DNA of 5,998 bases from an uncultured Odoribacter sp. (lineage in GTDB: Bacteria; Bacteroidota; Bacteroidia; Bacteroidales; Marinifilaceae), in the NCBI GenBank assembly GCA_934725835.1, contig CAKVCR010000182.1, positions 1 through 5,998 of the forward strand, read 5' to 3'. The notes below the pieces were generated by a model. It was not told the origin of the DNA. It saw only the letters and a program-made list of their open reading frames with translations, and searched no databases. The first letter of the stretch is position 1. The number at the start of each line of letters is the position of its first letter. This document shows, piece by piece, positions 1-5,998 of this stretch. Position numbers and translations under genes: made by a program.

Positions 1-240
1 GGACTGGATAAATTACCAGTATGCGTTGCCAAAACACAAAAATCACTGTCCGATAATCCTAAATTATTAGGACGCCCCAAAGATTTTGTCGTTACAGTGC
101 GACAAATTGAAATCGCTGCTGGAGCTGGCTTTGTTATCCCGATTACAGGAGACATCATGCGTATGCCTGGTTTGCCAGATAAGCCTGCTGCAGAGAATAT
201 TGATATTGACGAAGACGGACATATCTCTGGATTATTCTAA
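1..240 (+). CDS. fhs: Formate--tetrahydrofolate ligase, C-terminal fragment
   Basis: This is the last 79 codons of a gene that begins before the window; the reading frame is open from base 1 and stops with TAA at 238-240. The fragment contains the conserved C-terminal block of the family, with GAGFVIPITGDIMRMPGLP followed by a PAAENIDID stretch and the ending GHISGLF. Full-length family members are about 555 residues, so about one seventh is visible. The enzyme uses ATP to join formate to tetrahydrofolate, giving 10-formyl-tetrahydrofolate for purine synthesis and one-carbon metabolism in the cytoplasm. The Walker-like ATP site of the family lies in the missing part. A strong hairpin terminator follows 13 bases after the stop, so this gene probably ends its transcript. 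Identification rests on recognising the C-terminal motif and is confident. Confidence 0.95.
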   Translation, partial: GLDKLPVCVAKTQKSLSDNPKLLGRPKDFVVTVRQIEIAAGAGFVIPITGDIMRMPGLPDKPAAENIDIDEDGHISGLF

Positions 241-253
241 AGACTAGTGATAT

Positions 254-306
254 AAAAAATAAATTTCGCCGGATATAAAAAACATAATCGGCGAAATTTA
301 TTTTTT
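254..306 (+). terminator. Intrinsic terminator after fhs
   Basis: An 18-bp perfect inverted repeat pairs 254-271 with 289-306 around a 17-nt AT-rich loop. The inner part of the stem is GC-rich (CGCCG/CGGCG), and the outer part runs into six A on the left and six T on the right. It therefore has the hairpin plus U-tract form of a Rho-independent terminator on the plus strand. Because the A-tract mirrors the T-tract, it would also form on the minus strand, although no minus-strand gene ends here. It separates fhs from the next plus-strand gene. Confidence 0.88.
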
Positions 307-339
307 GCATTCAAGATTAATTGTCAATATACGTACAAT

Positions 340-1578
340 ATGAAAAGTAGCAGCACTGCGTTTATAATTGGAGTTATCTTCATAATTTTGACAGACACTG
401 TATTTTACCTACAACACAGAAAATTAATCAAAAAAAGATGGCTATTATCACTCCATGTTTTTCAAACGCTATTCTTCATTACCTCCATATTATTGCTCCA
501 TTTCTCCATATCTAAAATCAAAGATCCAGAAAGCTATTTCTGGATAGGGAAATTATTCGGAGTTGTTACATTATTTTATGTACCCAAACTGCTTTATATA
601 TTTATAAAAAGTATAGGAAACTGCTTCAAAAAATCAGCACCTAAAATATTTTATACTTTGCGTTTCATTGCTGGAAGTATAATGGTTTTATCTTTTATAT
701 TTTTGTTATATGGTATCACATGGGGACGTTATAACTATAAGGTAGACAAAGTGATGGTTCCCATAAATAATCTACCCCATAATTTTGAAAATTTTAAAAT
801 AGTACAACTATCAGATATTCATTTAGGAAGCTATGGAAAAAGTTATAAAGGGATAGAGCTATTAGTTCATAAAGTCAATTCATTACAACCAGATTTAATC
901 GTTTTCACCGGCGATATGGTAAACAACTTTGCAGATGAAATGCATTATTGGATTCCTATATTAAAACAATTAAAAGCACCATATGGGAAATATGCTGTTA
1001 CTGGCAATCACGATTATGGAGATTATGTACATTGGACCAATGAAGCAGCCAAAGAATATAATTTAAAGCGTTTTTATCACAATATGGAGACTATAGATTT
1101 TAAAATGCTAAATAATAATCACGTGCCTATTACACGACAAGGAGACACTTTATGGCTAGCTGGAGTTGAGAATTGGGGCAAACCACCTTTCCCACGTTAC
1201 GGAGACTTACAAAGCGCTTTAAATGGTCTAAATGACCAACAAAGTATCATCTTACTGTCTCACGATCCTTCTCATTGGAGAGCCGAAGTGCTATCCTCTC
1301 CTATCTCATTAATGCTTTCTGGTCATACTCATGCCATGCAGTCTGGCATACAAATCGGTCAAAAGGAATGGAGTCTGGCAAAGTATATCTATCCAGAGTA
1401 TGATGGTTTATATCAAGAAGGGAATCGATACTTATATGTTAGTCGTGGGCAAGGATATATCGGTTACCCAGGACGTATTGGACTTCGACCTGTTATCACT
1501 ATTTTAATACTGTTGTCACTTCCTGTAAATATGCCTGAAGTAATTCCTTATTCTTTGAAAGAGTATCTCCCACAATAA
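340..1578 (+). CDS. Membrane-anchored calcineurin-like metallophosphoesterase (YkuE/YaeI type)
   Basis: This 412-residue protein has four predicted membrane helices (about 6-24, 36-57, 67-90 and 107-127) followed by a metallophosphoesterase domain from about 150 to 390. All the two-metal-site motifs of the family are present: D159-x-H161 in QLSDIHLG, G191-D192, G222-N-H-D225, H308 in LLSHDP and G328-H-T-H331. Family members hydrolyse phosphomono- or phosphodiesters; the substrate here is unknown. Lys/Arg-rich loops at 25-34 and 91-108 suggest, by the positive-inside rule, that the catalytic domain faces the periplasm. The start is the first ATG in the open frame and has no purine-rich ribosome site, as is usual in Bacteroidota. 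It begins 33 bases after the fhs terminator, and I see no convincing promoter in that gap. The family normally ends soon after the PGRIGxxP-x-IT segment (here 377-387). The last 20 or so residues look like an extension, and they are read antisense to the end of the convergent gene. I am confident of the family but not of the role. Confidence 0.9.
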   Translation: MKSSSTAFIIGVIFIILTDTVFYLQHRKLIKKRWLLSLHVFQTLFFITSILLLHFSISKIKDPESYFWIGKLFGVVTLFYVPKLLYIFIKSIGNCFKKSAPKIFYTLRFIAGSIMVLSFIFLLYGITWGRYNYKVDKVMVPINNLPHNFENFKIVQLSDIHLGSYGKSYKGIELLVHKVNSLQPDLIVFTGDMVNNFADEMHYWIPILKQLKAPYGKYAVTGNHDYGDYVHWTNEAAKEYNLKRFYHNMETIDFKMLNNNHVPITRQGDTLWLAGVENWGKPPFPRYGDLQSALNGLNDQQSIILLSHDPSHWRAEVLSSPISLMLSGHTHAMQSGIQIGQKEWSLAKYIYPEYDGLYQEGNRYLYVSRGQGYIGYPGRIGLRPVITILILLSLPVNMPEVIPYSLKEYLPQ

Positions 1579-3322
1579 ACTGTTTGCTCTGTAAATTTAA
1601 TACAGACAATCCATCATCTGAAATAACAGCAGCAGCATTAGGATATGAATAAAAAGCAAAAGGAAATGCGAGTGTAGACAATAAATTGCGACTGTATCTA
1701 TAACCAGAATAATCTATACCTAATTGAGCCAATACGGTAGCTATCATATCCGTTTGGGAACCAATTTTAGGAATTATTGTATCCTGAATACTTAATGCCC
1801 CACCTGTCAACAATAAAGGTATATGATAAGCTTCAGGCATATTAGGATCTACATGTTTAATATGGCGTGTTCCATGGTCTGCCATCAAGATAAAAAGTGT
1901 ATTATTCCATAGTCCTGATTCTTTACACTTATTTATAAATTTACCGATGCACTTATCACTATAATGAATGGCATTCATAAACATATGTTCAATATCATTC
2001 CCAGGGAACTTTACCTCTCCAGGAACAGTAAAAGGTTCATGACTACTCATATTAAATGCCATGTACATAAAAGGTTGCTTTGCCTTTGATATATCTTCAA
2101 ATAATTTTTCAAACATATATTCATCATGCACACCCCACTTAAAACGATTATCTATCGCTTCTCCTGAAAAATCATCCTCTGTCACCATATCCTGAAAACT
2201 CATCGTTACATAAGAACGGAAACTTCCAAAATTAATATCTCCAGCATAATAATAGCAAGTTGAGTACCCTACCTTTTCCAGATCTTTCGGAAAGCATGGA
2301 TAATTCATTATTTTGTTCGGATACTTAATCAAGGCTACAGACGGATTAGAAGGAAGCGCACTGATAGCTGCCACCATGCCTCGGTCTGAGCGAGAACCTG
2401 TAGCATAGATATTAGAAAACAGAACACCCTCTTTTGCTAAAGCATTCAAATTTGGTGTAACATCTGCCAATCCTCCTAACACCTCAATTGCATTAGCAGT
2501 AAAACTTTCCAACAAGAGAAATACAATATTAGGACGTTCTGTTTTTAACAAACGAGGGAAGTCGCCTTCTGTACGCTCAGCTTGTGTTATTATCTGCAAA
2601 GCCTGCTCTTCAGACATAAAAGAATAAGTTTTGTCCAATTTCTTTTTATGCATCAACTCATAAACAAAATTCCAAACAGGATTAATAGCAGCTTGATTAG
2701 CATACATATTAGTTGCATGAAAAAAAACAAAACTGCTATTCAACGGAGCAACATTAATCCCTCCTCTTACGGGTAAAAACATCAATCCTCCGATAATTAA
2801 GTACAATAGAATAGTGCGATAACTGCTGAATTCATAATGCAAAGTTGGTAATATCCATATTCTGAAAATTCTCCATGCACTTAAAAAGAATACAAACATG
2901 AAAATTATTAAAGAGATTATCAACCATATTGGTGTTGATGCCATCGCCTCTTTAGGTGTTTTTAAATACATTAAAGGTGTGGTATCAATATGATAACCCC
3001 AATTTTTGAAAAGCTCCAAGTCAACAGTCATTACAACCGTAAAAAACATCAAACAAAATATTGTCAATACGGAATAAATCAATCGAATAATTTTCTGATT
3101 TAAAATACACGACAATGCCATAATAACAGAGGAAAGCATCATTATATAACCACCCAAGGATAAGTCCAAAGACAAGCCTTTACCGATTATATTACAGGTA
3201 TCCATTATTGTTAATGTTGTTGAATCTTGCCATTGATATAACAAAAAAATAATCTTTGCTACTACAGATAATAAAATCCAAAATAGATAATACTTCAATA
3301 AAAACAACAACTTAGCTTTCAT
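1499..3322 (-). CDS. LtaS/MdoB-like phosphotransferase or sulfatase-fold membrane enzyme
   Basis: This 607-residue protein has five predicted membrane helices (about 8-29, 50-72, 80-100, 131-150 and 168-185) and a large C-terminal alkaline-phosphatase-superfamily domain from about 262 to 560. This is the architecture of lipoteichoic acid synthase and of E. coli OpgB/MdoB, which transfer phosphoglycerol from phosphatidylglycerol outside the inner membrane. Metal-site candidates are E272 in LLLESF and D482-H483 in MADHGT; H428 in SSHEP matches the substrate-site histidine. Their spacing resembles S. aureus LtaS (E255, T300, H416, D475, H476). The residue at the nucleophile position is S312 in GSRSDRG rather than threonine; serine is the usual nucleophile in alkaline phosphatases. 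Bacteroidota do not make lipoteichoic acid, so the acceptor is unknown; a phosphoglycerol- or phosphoethanolamine-modified glycan or lipid is possible, and a sulfatase is less likely. The gene starts 32 nt after dnaB and is probably co-transcribed with it. Its 3' end overlaps the convergent phosphoesterase gene. Confidence 0.88.
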   Translation of the reverse strand: MKAKLLFLLKYYLFWILLSVVAKIIFLLYQWQDSTTLTIMDTCNIIGKGLSLDLSLGGYIMMLSSVIMALSCILNQKIIRLIYSVLTIFCLMFFTVVMTVDLELFKNWGYHIDTTPLMYLKTPKEAMASTPIWLIISLIIFMFVFFLSAWRIFRIWILPTLHYEFSSYRTILLYLIIGGLMFLPVRGGINVAPLNSSFVFFHATNMYANQAAINPVWNFVYELMHKKKLDKTYSFMSEEQALQIITQAERTEGDFPRLLKTERPNIVFLLLESFTANAIEVLGGLADVTPNLNALAKEGVLFSNIYATGSRSDRGMVAAISALPSNPSVALIKYPNKIMNYPCFPKDLEKVGYSTCYYYAGDINFGSFRSYVTMSFQDMVTEDDFSGEAIDNRFKWGVHDEYMFEKLFEDISKAKQPFMYMAFNMSSHEPFTVPGEVKFPGNDIEHMFMNAIHYSDKCIGKFINKCKESGLWNNTLFILMADHGTRHIKHVDPNMPEAYHIPLLLTGGALSIQDTIIPKIGSQTDMIATVLAQLGIDYSGYRYSRNLLSTLAFPFAFYSYPNAAAVISDDGLSVLNLQSKQFIVGDTLSKNKELLQAYLQEVTTVLK

Positions 3323-3354
3323 AATATAATTACATTATCTTTTAATCAAACTTC

Positions 3355-4899
3355 TTAAAACGGAGCTTCACCCATGTTATCACCAGAGTCAAAACTTCCA
3401 CGCAAATTATCCAGTTCTTGGCTCAATGCAGGCATTGATTCATCGTTCATTTTTGAACTAAACGTTTGTGTAACTACATCGTCCATTATAGACGTTGATG
3501 CAAAAGGAGATGAACTGTCTAAGTTTTCAAAGCGAGTTAATTCTGCCCTAAAACGTAAGTTCACCTCTCCTACAGCTCCGTTACGATGTTTTGCTATAAT
3601 AATAGTAGCTATACCTTTCAGCGAGTTACCTACATTATCAGTTTCTATACCATATTTTTCAGGACGATGAATAAACATTACCATATCTGCATCTTGCTCA
3701 ATTGAACCAGATTCACGTAAATCTGAAAGCATCGGCTTTTTATCAGGACGAGACTCTACACCTCGATTTAACTGAGACAATGCCATCACAGGAATACTTA
3801 ACTCTTTAGCAATAATTTTCAATTGTCGTGAAATCATACTCACTTCTTGTTCTCGATTACCTCTCATATCAGCTCCGGCTGTCATCAACTGCAAATAATC
3901 GATAATCAATACTTGTATACTATGTTTTTGTTTTAAACGGCGACATTTAGCCCTTAATTCAAAAATAGACAATGCGGGAGTATCATCAACCAAAATTGGA
4001 GCTTCTACCAATGCCTTTATACGACTATGCAATTGTTGCCACTCAAAATCAGTCAAACGTCCTGTCTTTAGTTTTTCTGAGGCTAACTCTGTTTCACTGG
4101 CAATTAAACGATTCACCAATTGAACAGCAGACATTTCCAATGAAAAAATTGCAACACATTGTTTATGAACCACAGCCATATTCCTTGCCATTGACAATAC
4201 AAAGGCTGTTTTACCCATAGCTGGACGTGCTGCAATAATCACCAAATCGGAAGGTTGCCAACCTGCTGTCATTTCATCCAAAGCAACAAAACCAGATGGC
4301 ACACCATTTATGCCATCAGGCTTCGAAGCAGCCATCTGAATACCTTTAATAGCTTCATCTATGATAGGAGCAATCTCTTCTGTATCTTTCTTGATATTTC
4401 CATCAGCGATATCAAACATAGACTTTTGAGCTTTGTCTATTAAATCCGATACATCTGTTGCATCATCATAAGCCAATTCTTGCAATTCTGTACAGATTCC
4501 TATCAATTTTCGTTGCAGATATTTCTGAATGATAATTCTTGCATGGAACTCTATATGTGCAGCAGAAGCGACTCGTGAGGTGAGTTGAGACAGATAATAA
4601 TATCCTCCCACAATTTCTAATTCTCCGCTCTGTTTTAAAGCTTCACTCACAGTCAATAAATCTACAGGCTCATCATTCGCACACAATCTTTGTATGGCAC
4701 GGAAAATTCGCTGATGTATATCTTTATAAAAGACATCAGCTTTTAACATCTCGCCCACCATTGCATAGGCATCCCTTTCTAACATCAAAGCACCTAAGAC
4801 CGCTTCTTCCAAATCAATTGCTTGAGGCGGCATTTTCCCATATTCTGCCTGTAAATTATTTACAACCTTATTTTCATTAAAATTCGAATTCTTAGCCAT
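3355..4899 (-). CDS. dnaB: Replicative DNA helicase DnaB
   Basis: This 514-residue protein is the hexameric 5'-3' helicase that unwinds DNA at the replication fork and recruits primase. The N-terminal DnaB domain (about 24-125) begins with PPQAIDLEEAVLGALM. A linker follows, and then the RecA-like ATPase domain (about 195-460). That domain shows Walker A (RPAMGKT, 225-231), the catalytic glutamate E254 in FSLEMS, Walker B (LIIDYLQL, 331-338), the SQLNRGVESRP motif (375-385), DLRESGSIEQDAD (393-405) and the trans-acting K437/R439 pair in AKHRNG. All key residues are present, there is no intein, and the length is normal for Bacteroidota. The tail from about 460 to 514 is acidic and low in conserved sequence. 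The gene starts 10 nt after the exonuclease stop codon, so the two are very likely one transcript. This looks like the chromosomal copy, since nothing plasmid- or phage-like surrounds it. Confidence 0.97.
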   Translation of the reverse strand: MAKNSNFNENKVVNNLQAEYGKMPPQAIDLEEAVLGALMLERDAYAMVGEMLKADVFYKDIHQRIFRAIQRLCANDEPVDLLTVSEALKQSGELEIVGGYYYLSQLTSRVASAAHIEFHARIIIQKYLQRKLIGICTELQELAYDDATDVSDLIDKAQKSMFDIADGNIKKDTEEIAPIIDEAIKGIQMAASKPDGINGVPSGFVALDEMTAGWQPSDLVIIAARPAMGKTAFVLSMARNMAVVHKQCVAIFSLEMSAVQLVNRLIASETELASEKLKTGRLTDFEWQQLHSRIKALVEAPILVDDTPALSIFELRAKCRRLKQKHSIQVLIIDYLQLMTAGADMRGNREQEVSMISRQLKIIAKELSIPVMALSQLNRGVESRPDKKPMLSDLRESGSIEQDADMVMFIHRPEKYGIETDNVGNSLKGIATIIIAKHRNGAVGEVNLRFRAELTRFENLDSSSPFASTSIMDDVVTQTFSSKMNDESMPALSQELDNLRGSFDSGDNMGEAPF

Positions 4900-4909
4900 T
4901 ATATAATCT

Positions 4910-5488
4910 TTAACTTCTAAGAGGGATTCCTCTTCTTAACAATTCCCAAAAACATCTTGCTGTAGCCTCTACATCAGCCAAAGCATTGTGAGCATTATCA
5001 AAGCCTTCTCCAAACAATATATTATGCAATTCGATAAGTTTAGGAGGCTTAAATCCCTTTTTACCAGGCAATTTACAATAGTTAGTAGCACTACGCATTG
5101 TACAACATTTAGGTTTTAAAAATAAAGTTGTCATCATACGCAAACGCTCAAATTCTGCACCAACAATACATTCATCAAAACTAATATTATGTCCTATCAA
5201 CAATTCTGCAGAATCAATTTGTTTAGCGAACTCTTCCATCGCCTCTTGCAAAGAAATTCCTTCTTCTTGCGCCATCAATGTCGTTATTCCATGCATTCTT
5301 GACACTTCCGGAGGTATTACAAACCCATCAGGACGAATAATCACATCCCGACAATCAATCATATTTCCCTGATTATCATAGGTTATCCAAGCTAATTGCA
5401 CCAATCTTGGCCAATTGTCAATGTCTGTGATTGGTGCGTTCCAGCGTTTGGGTAAACCGGTAGTTTCTGTATCAAAAAATAAATACAT
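4910..5488 (-). CDS. DEDDh-family 3'-5' exonuclease (DnaQ-like)
   Basis: This 192-residue, single-domain protein carries the full catalytic set of DEDDh exonucleases. ExoI has D6 and E8 in FFDTETTGLP, ExoII has IGHNISFD with D105, and ExoIII has H167 and D172 in HNALADVEA. Family members remove nucleotides from DNA or RNA 3' ends using two metal ions. The domain resembles the epsilon proofreading subunit of DNA polymerase III, but there is no visible clamp-binding or polymerase-binding tail. It could instead be a repair or RNA-trimming nuclease. The start is secure: ATG at 5486-5488 is the only ATG after the in-frame stop at 5522-5524, and it places the ExoI motif at the very N-terminus, as usual. 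The gene lies 10 nt upstream of dnaB, which favours a role in DNA replication or repair. I did not assign dnaQ because Bacteroidota genomes can carry several such exonucleases. Confidence 0.9.
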   Translation of the reverse strand: MYLFFDTETTGLPKRWNAPITDIDNWPRLVQLAWITYDNQGNMIDCRDVIIRPDGFVIPPEVSRMHGITTLMAQEEGISLQEAMEEFAKQIDSAELLIGHNISFDECIVGAEFERLRMMTTLFLKPKCCTMRSATNYCKLPGKKGFKPPKLIELHNILFGEGFDNAHNALADVEATARCFWELLRRGIPLRS

Positions 5489-5524
5489 ACCCTTGATTCT
5501 AAAATAACAATGAAGAATATCCTA

Positions 5525-5566
5525 CAATTATCCATAGGAAATTCCTCATCTCATGTCGGATAATTG
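5525..5566. repeat. 9-bp inverted repeat in the fabI-exonuclease spacer
   Basis: CAATTATCC at 5525-5533 is matched perfectly by GGATAATTG at 5558-5566, with a 24-nt loop. The loop contains the smaller palindrome AGGAAATTCCT at 5536-5546. There is no T-tract on either strand after the repeat, so it is not a standard intrinsic terminator. It lies 19 bases beyond the fabI stop and 37 bases before the exonuclease start. It could be a weak attenuator, an RNA-processing or stabilising hairpin, a regulator-binding site, or chance in AT-rich DNA. Confidence 0.4.
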
Positions 5567-5584
5567 GCAAAATCTATTAAATTA

Positions 5585-5998
5585 TTATTTCTCTTCTGTT
5601 TCAAAACTCTTATTATACTGGTGCATTGCCCGATAACTCATTCCCATACTAGAAAAACCTCCATCATGATACAAGTTTTGCATTGTTACTTTTCTCGTCA
5701 AATCAGAGAATAATACCACACAATAATTAGCACATTCCTCAGCATTAGCATTTCCAAGAGGAGACATACGGTCTGCAAAGTCAACCAACGAATCAAACCC
5801 CTTAATTCCACTACCTGCGGTTGTCATCGTTGGAGATTGAGAAATTGTATTCACTCGTATTTTCTTTTCACGACCATATATATATCCAAAACTTCGCGCA
5901 ATAGATTCCAACATAGCTTTAGCATCAGCCATATCGTTATATTCAAACATTGTACGTTGTGCAGCAACATAAGAAAGTGCAACTACAGAACCCCATTC
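5585..5998 (-). CDS. fabI: Enoyl-[acyl-carrier-protein] reductase (NADH), C-terminal part
   Basis: The frame is open from the window edge, so the gene is truncated: 137 codons of an expected 260-290 are visible, and the ATG at 5948-5950 is an internal methionine, not the start. Sixteen residues precede it (EWGSVVALSYVAAQRT). The active site of the FabI family is intact: the SY tyrosine 10 residues into the fragment, and the Y-x6-K pair in YNDMADAK (equivalent to Y156 and K163 of E. coli FabI). INTISQSP-like and DGGFSSMGM segments also match the family (here VNTISQSP). The enzyme reduces trans-2-enoyl-ACP in the last step of each fatty-acid elongation cycle and is the known target of triclosan. 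The NADH-binding half lies outside the window. The tail after DGGF is about a dozen residues longer than in E. coli, ending in a charged ETEEK. It shares orientation with the exonuclease and dnaB but is separated from them by 96 bp. Confidence 0.95.
   Translation of the reverse strand, partial: EWGSVVALSYVAAQRTMFEYNDMADAKAMLESIARSFGYIYGREKKIRVNTISQSPTMTTAGSGIKGFDSLVDFADRMSPLGNANAEECANYCVVLFSDLTRKVTMQNLYHDGGFSSMGMSYRAMHQYNKSFETEEK

Noticed and set aside
1588..1606. Small hairpin TCTGTA/TACAGA just after the phosphoesterase stop, as a terminator
   Set aside because: The stem is only 6 bp with no T-tract, and it lies inside the coding sequence of the convergent gene. Chance is sufficient to explain it.
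3320..3350. Possible minus-strand promoter for the LtaS-like gene: TTTG at 3350-3347
   Set aside because: The only -7-like sequence at the right distance overlaps the start codon, so it could not make a normal transcript of this gene. Co-transcription with dnaB is simpler.
3374..3670. 98-codon open frame on the plus strand, antisense to the 3' end of dnaB
   Set aside because: It lies wholly opposite well-conserved dnaB coding sequence, has no recognisable domain and is explained by the frame structure of dnaB. The other short plus-strand frames at 2582-2776, 3972-4220 and 4255-4443 are rejected for the same reason.
5492..5528. Possible minus-strand promoter for the exonuclease: ATTG (5528-5525) and TATTTTAG (5506-5499)
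   Set aside because: Each element deviates from the Bacteroidota TTTG / TAnnTTTG consensus, and the start site would fall only a few bases before the ATG. Such matches are common by chance in AT-rich DNA.
5585..5950. Treating the ATG at 5948-5950 as the start of a small separate gene
   Set aside because: The frame continues upstream to the window edge and encodes the conserved FabI SY tyrosine segment, so this is an internal methionine of a truncated fabI.

Overview
This is an ordinary chromosomal window from an AT-rich member of the Bacteroidota, most likely order Bacteroidales. I infer this from three things: the style of the FabI and DnaB proteins; a membrane metallophosphoesterase and an LtaS-like phosphotransferase of the type common in gut Bacteroidales; and the absence of Shine-Dalgarno-like purine tracts before the start codons. 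I cannot name a genus from the sequence alone.

Layout. Bases 1-240 hold the 3' end of a plus-strand fhs gene (formate--tetrahydrofolate ligase), followed by a strong hairpin terminator at 254-306. A plus-strand gene at 340-1578 encodes a membrane-anchored calcineurin-like metallophosphoesterase. The rest is on the minus strand and is transcribed towards it: fabI (5585-5998, N-terminus cut off by the window edge), a DEDDh 3'-5' exonuclease (4910-5488), the replicative helicase dnaB (3355-4899), and a five-helix LtaS/MdoB-type alkaline-phosphatase-superfamily enzyme (1499-3322). The two converging genes overlap tail to tail by 80 bp. No stretch longer than 100 bases lacks a gene.

How the genes fit together. 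The exonuclease, dnaB and the LtaS-like gene are spaced 10 and 32 nt apart and look like one transcription unit. fabI lies 96 nt upstream of them, separated by a spacer that contains a 9-bp inverted repeat without a T-tract. The exonuclease-helicase pair points to DNA replication or repair. The two membrane enzymes both appear, by topology, to place their catalytic domains on the periplasmic side, where they could act on lipid or glycan phosphate groups; this link is inference only.

I found no mobile element, CRISPR array, RNA gene, toxin-antitoxin pair or defence system, and no clearly new biological system. The points most worth a second look are the convergent overlap with its apparent C-terminal extension, the serine at the expected nucleophile position of the LtaS-like enzyme, and the exonuclease-dnaB pairing.
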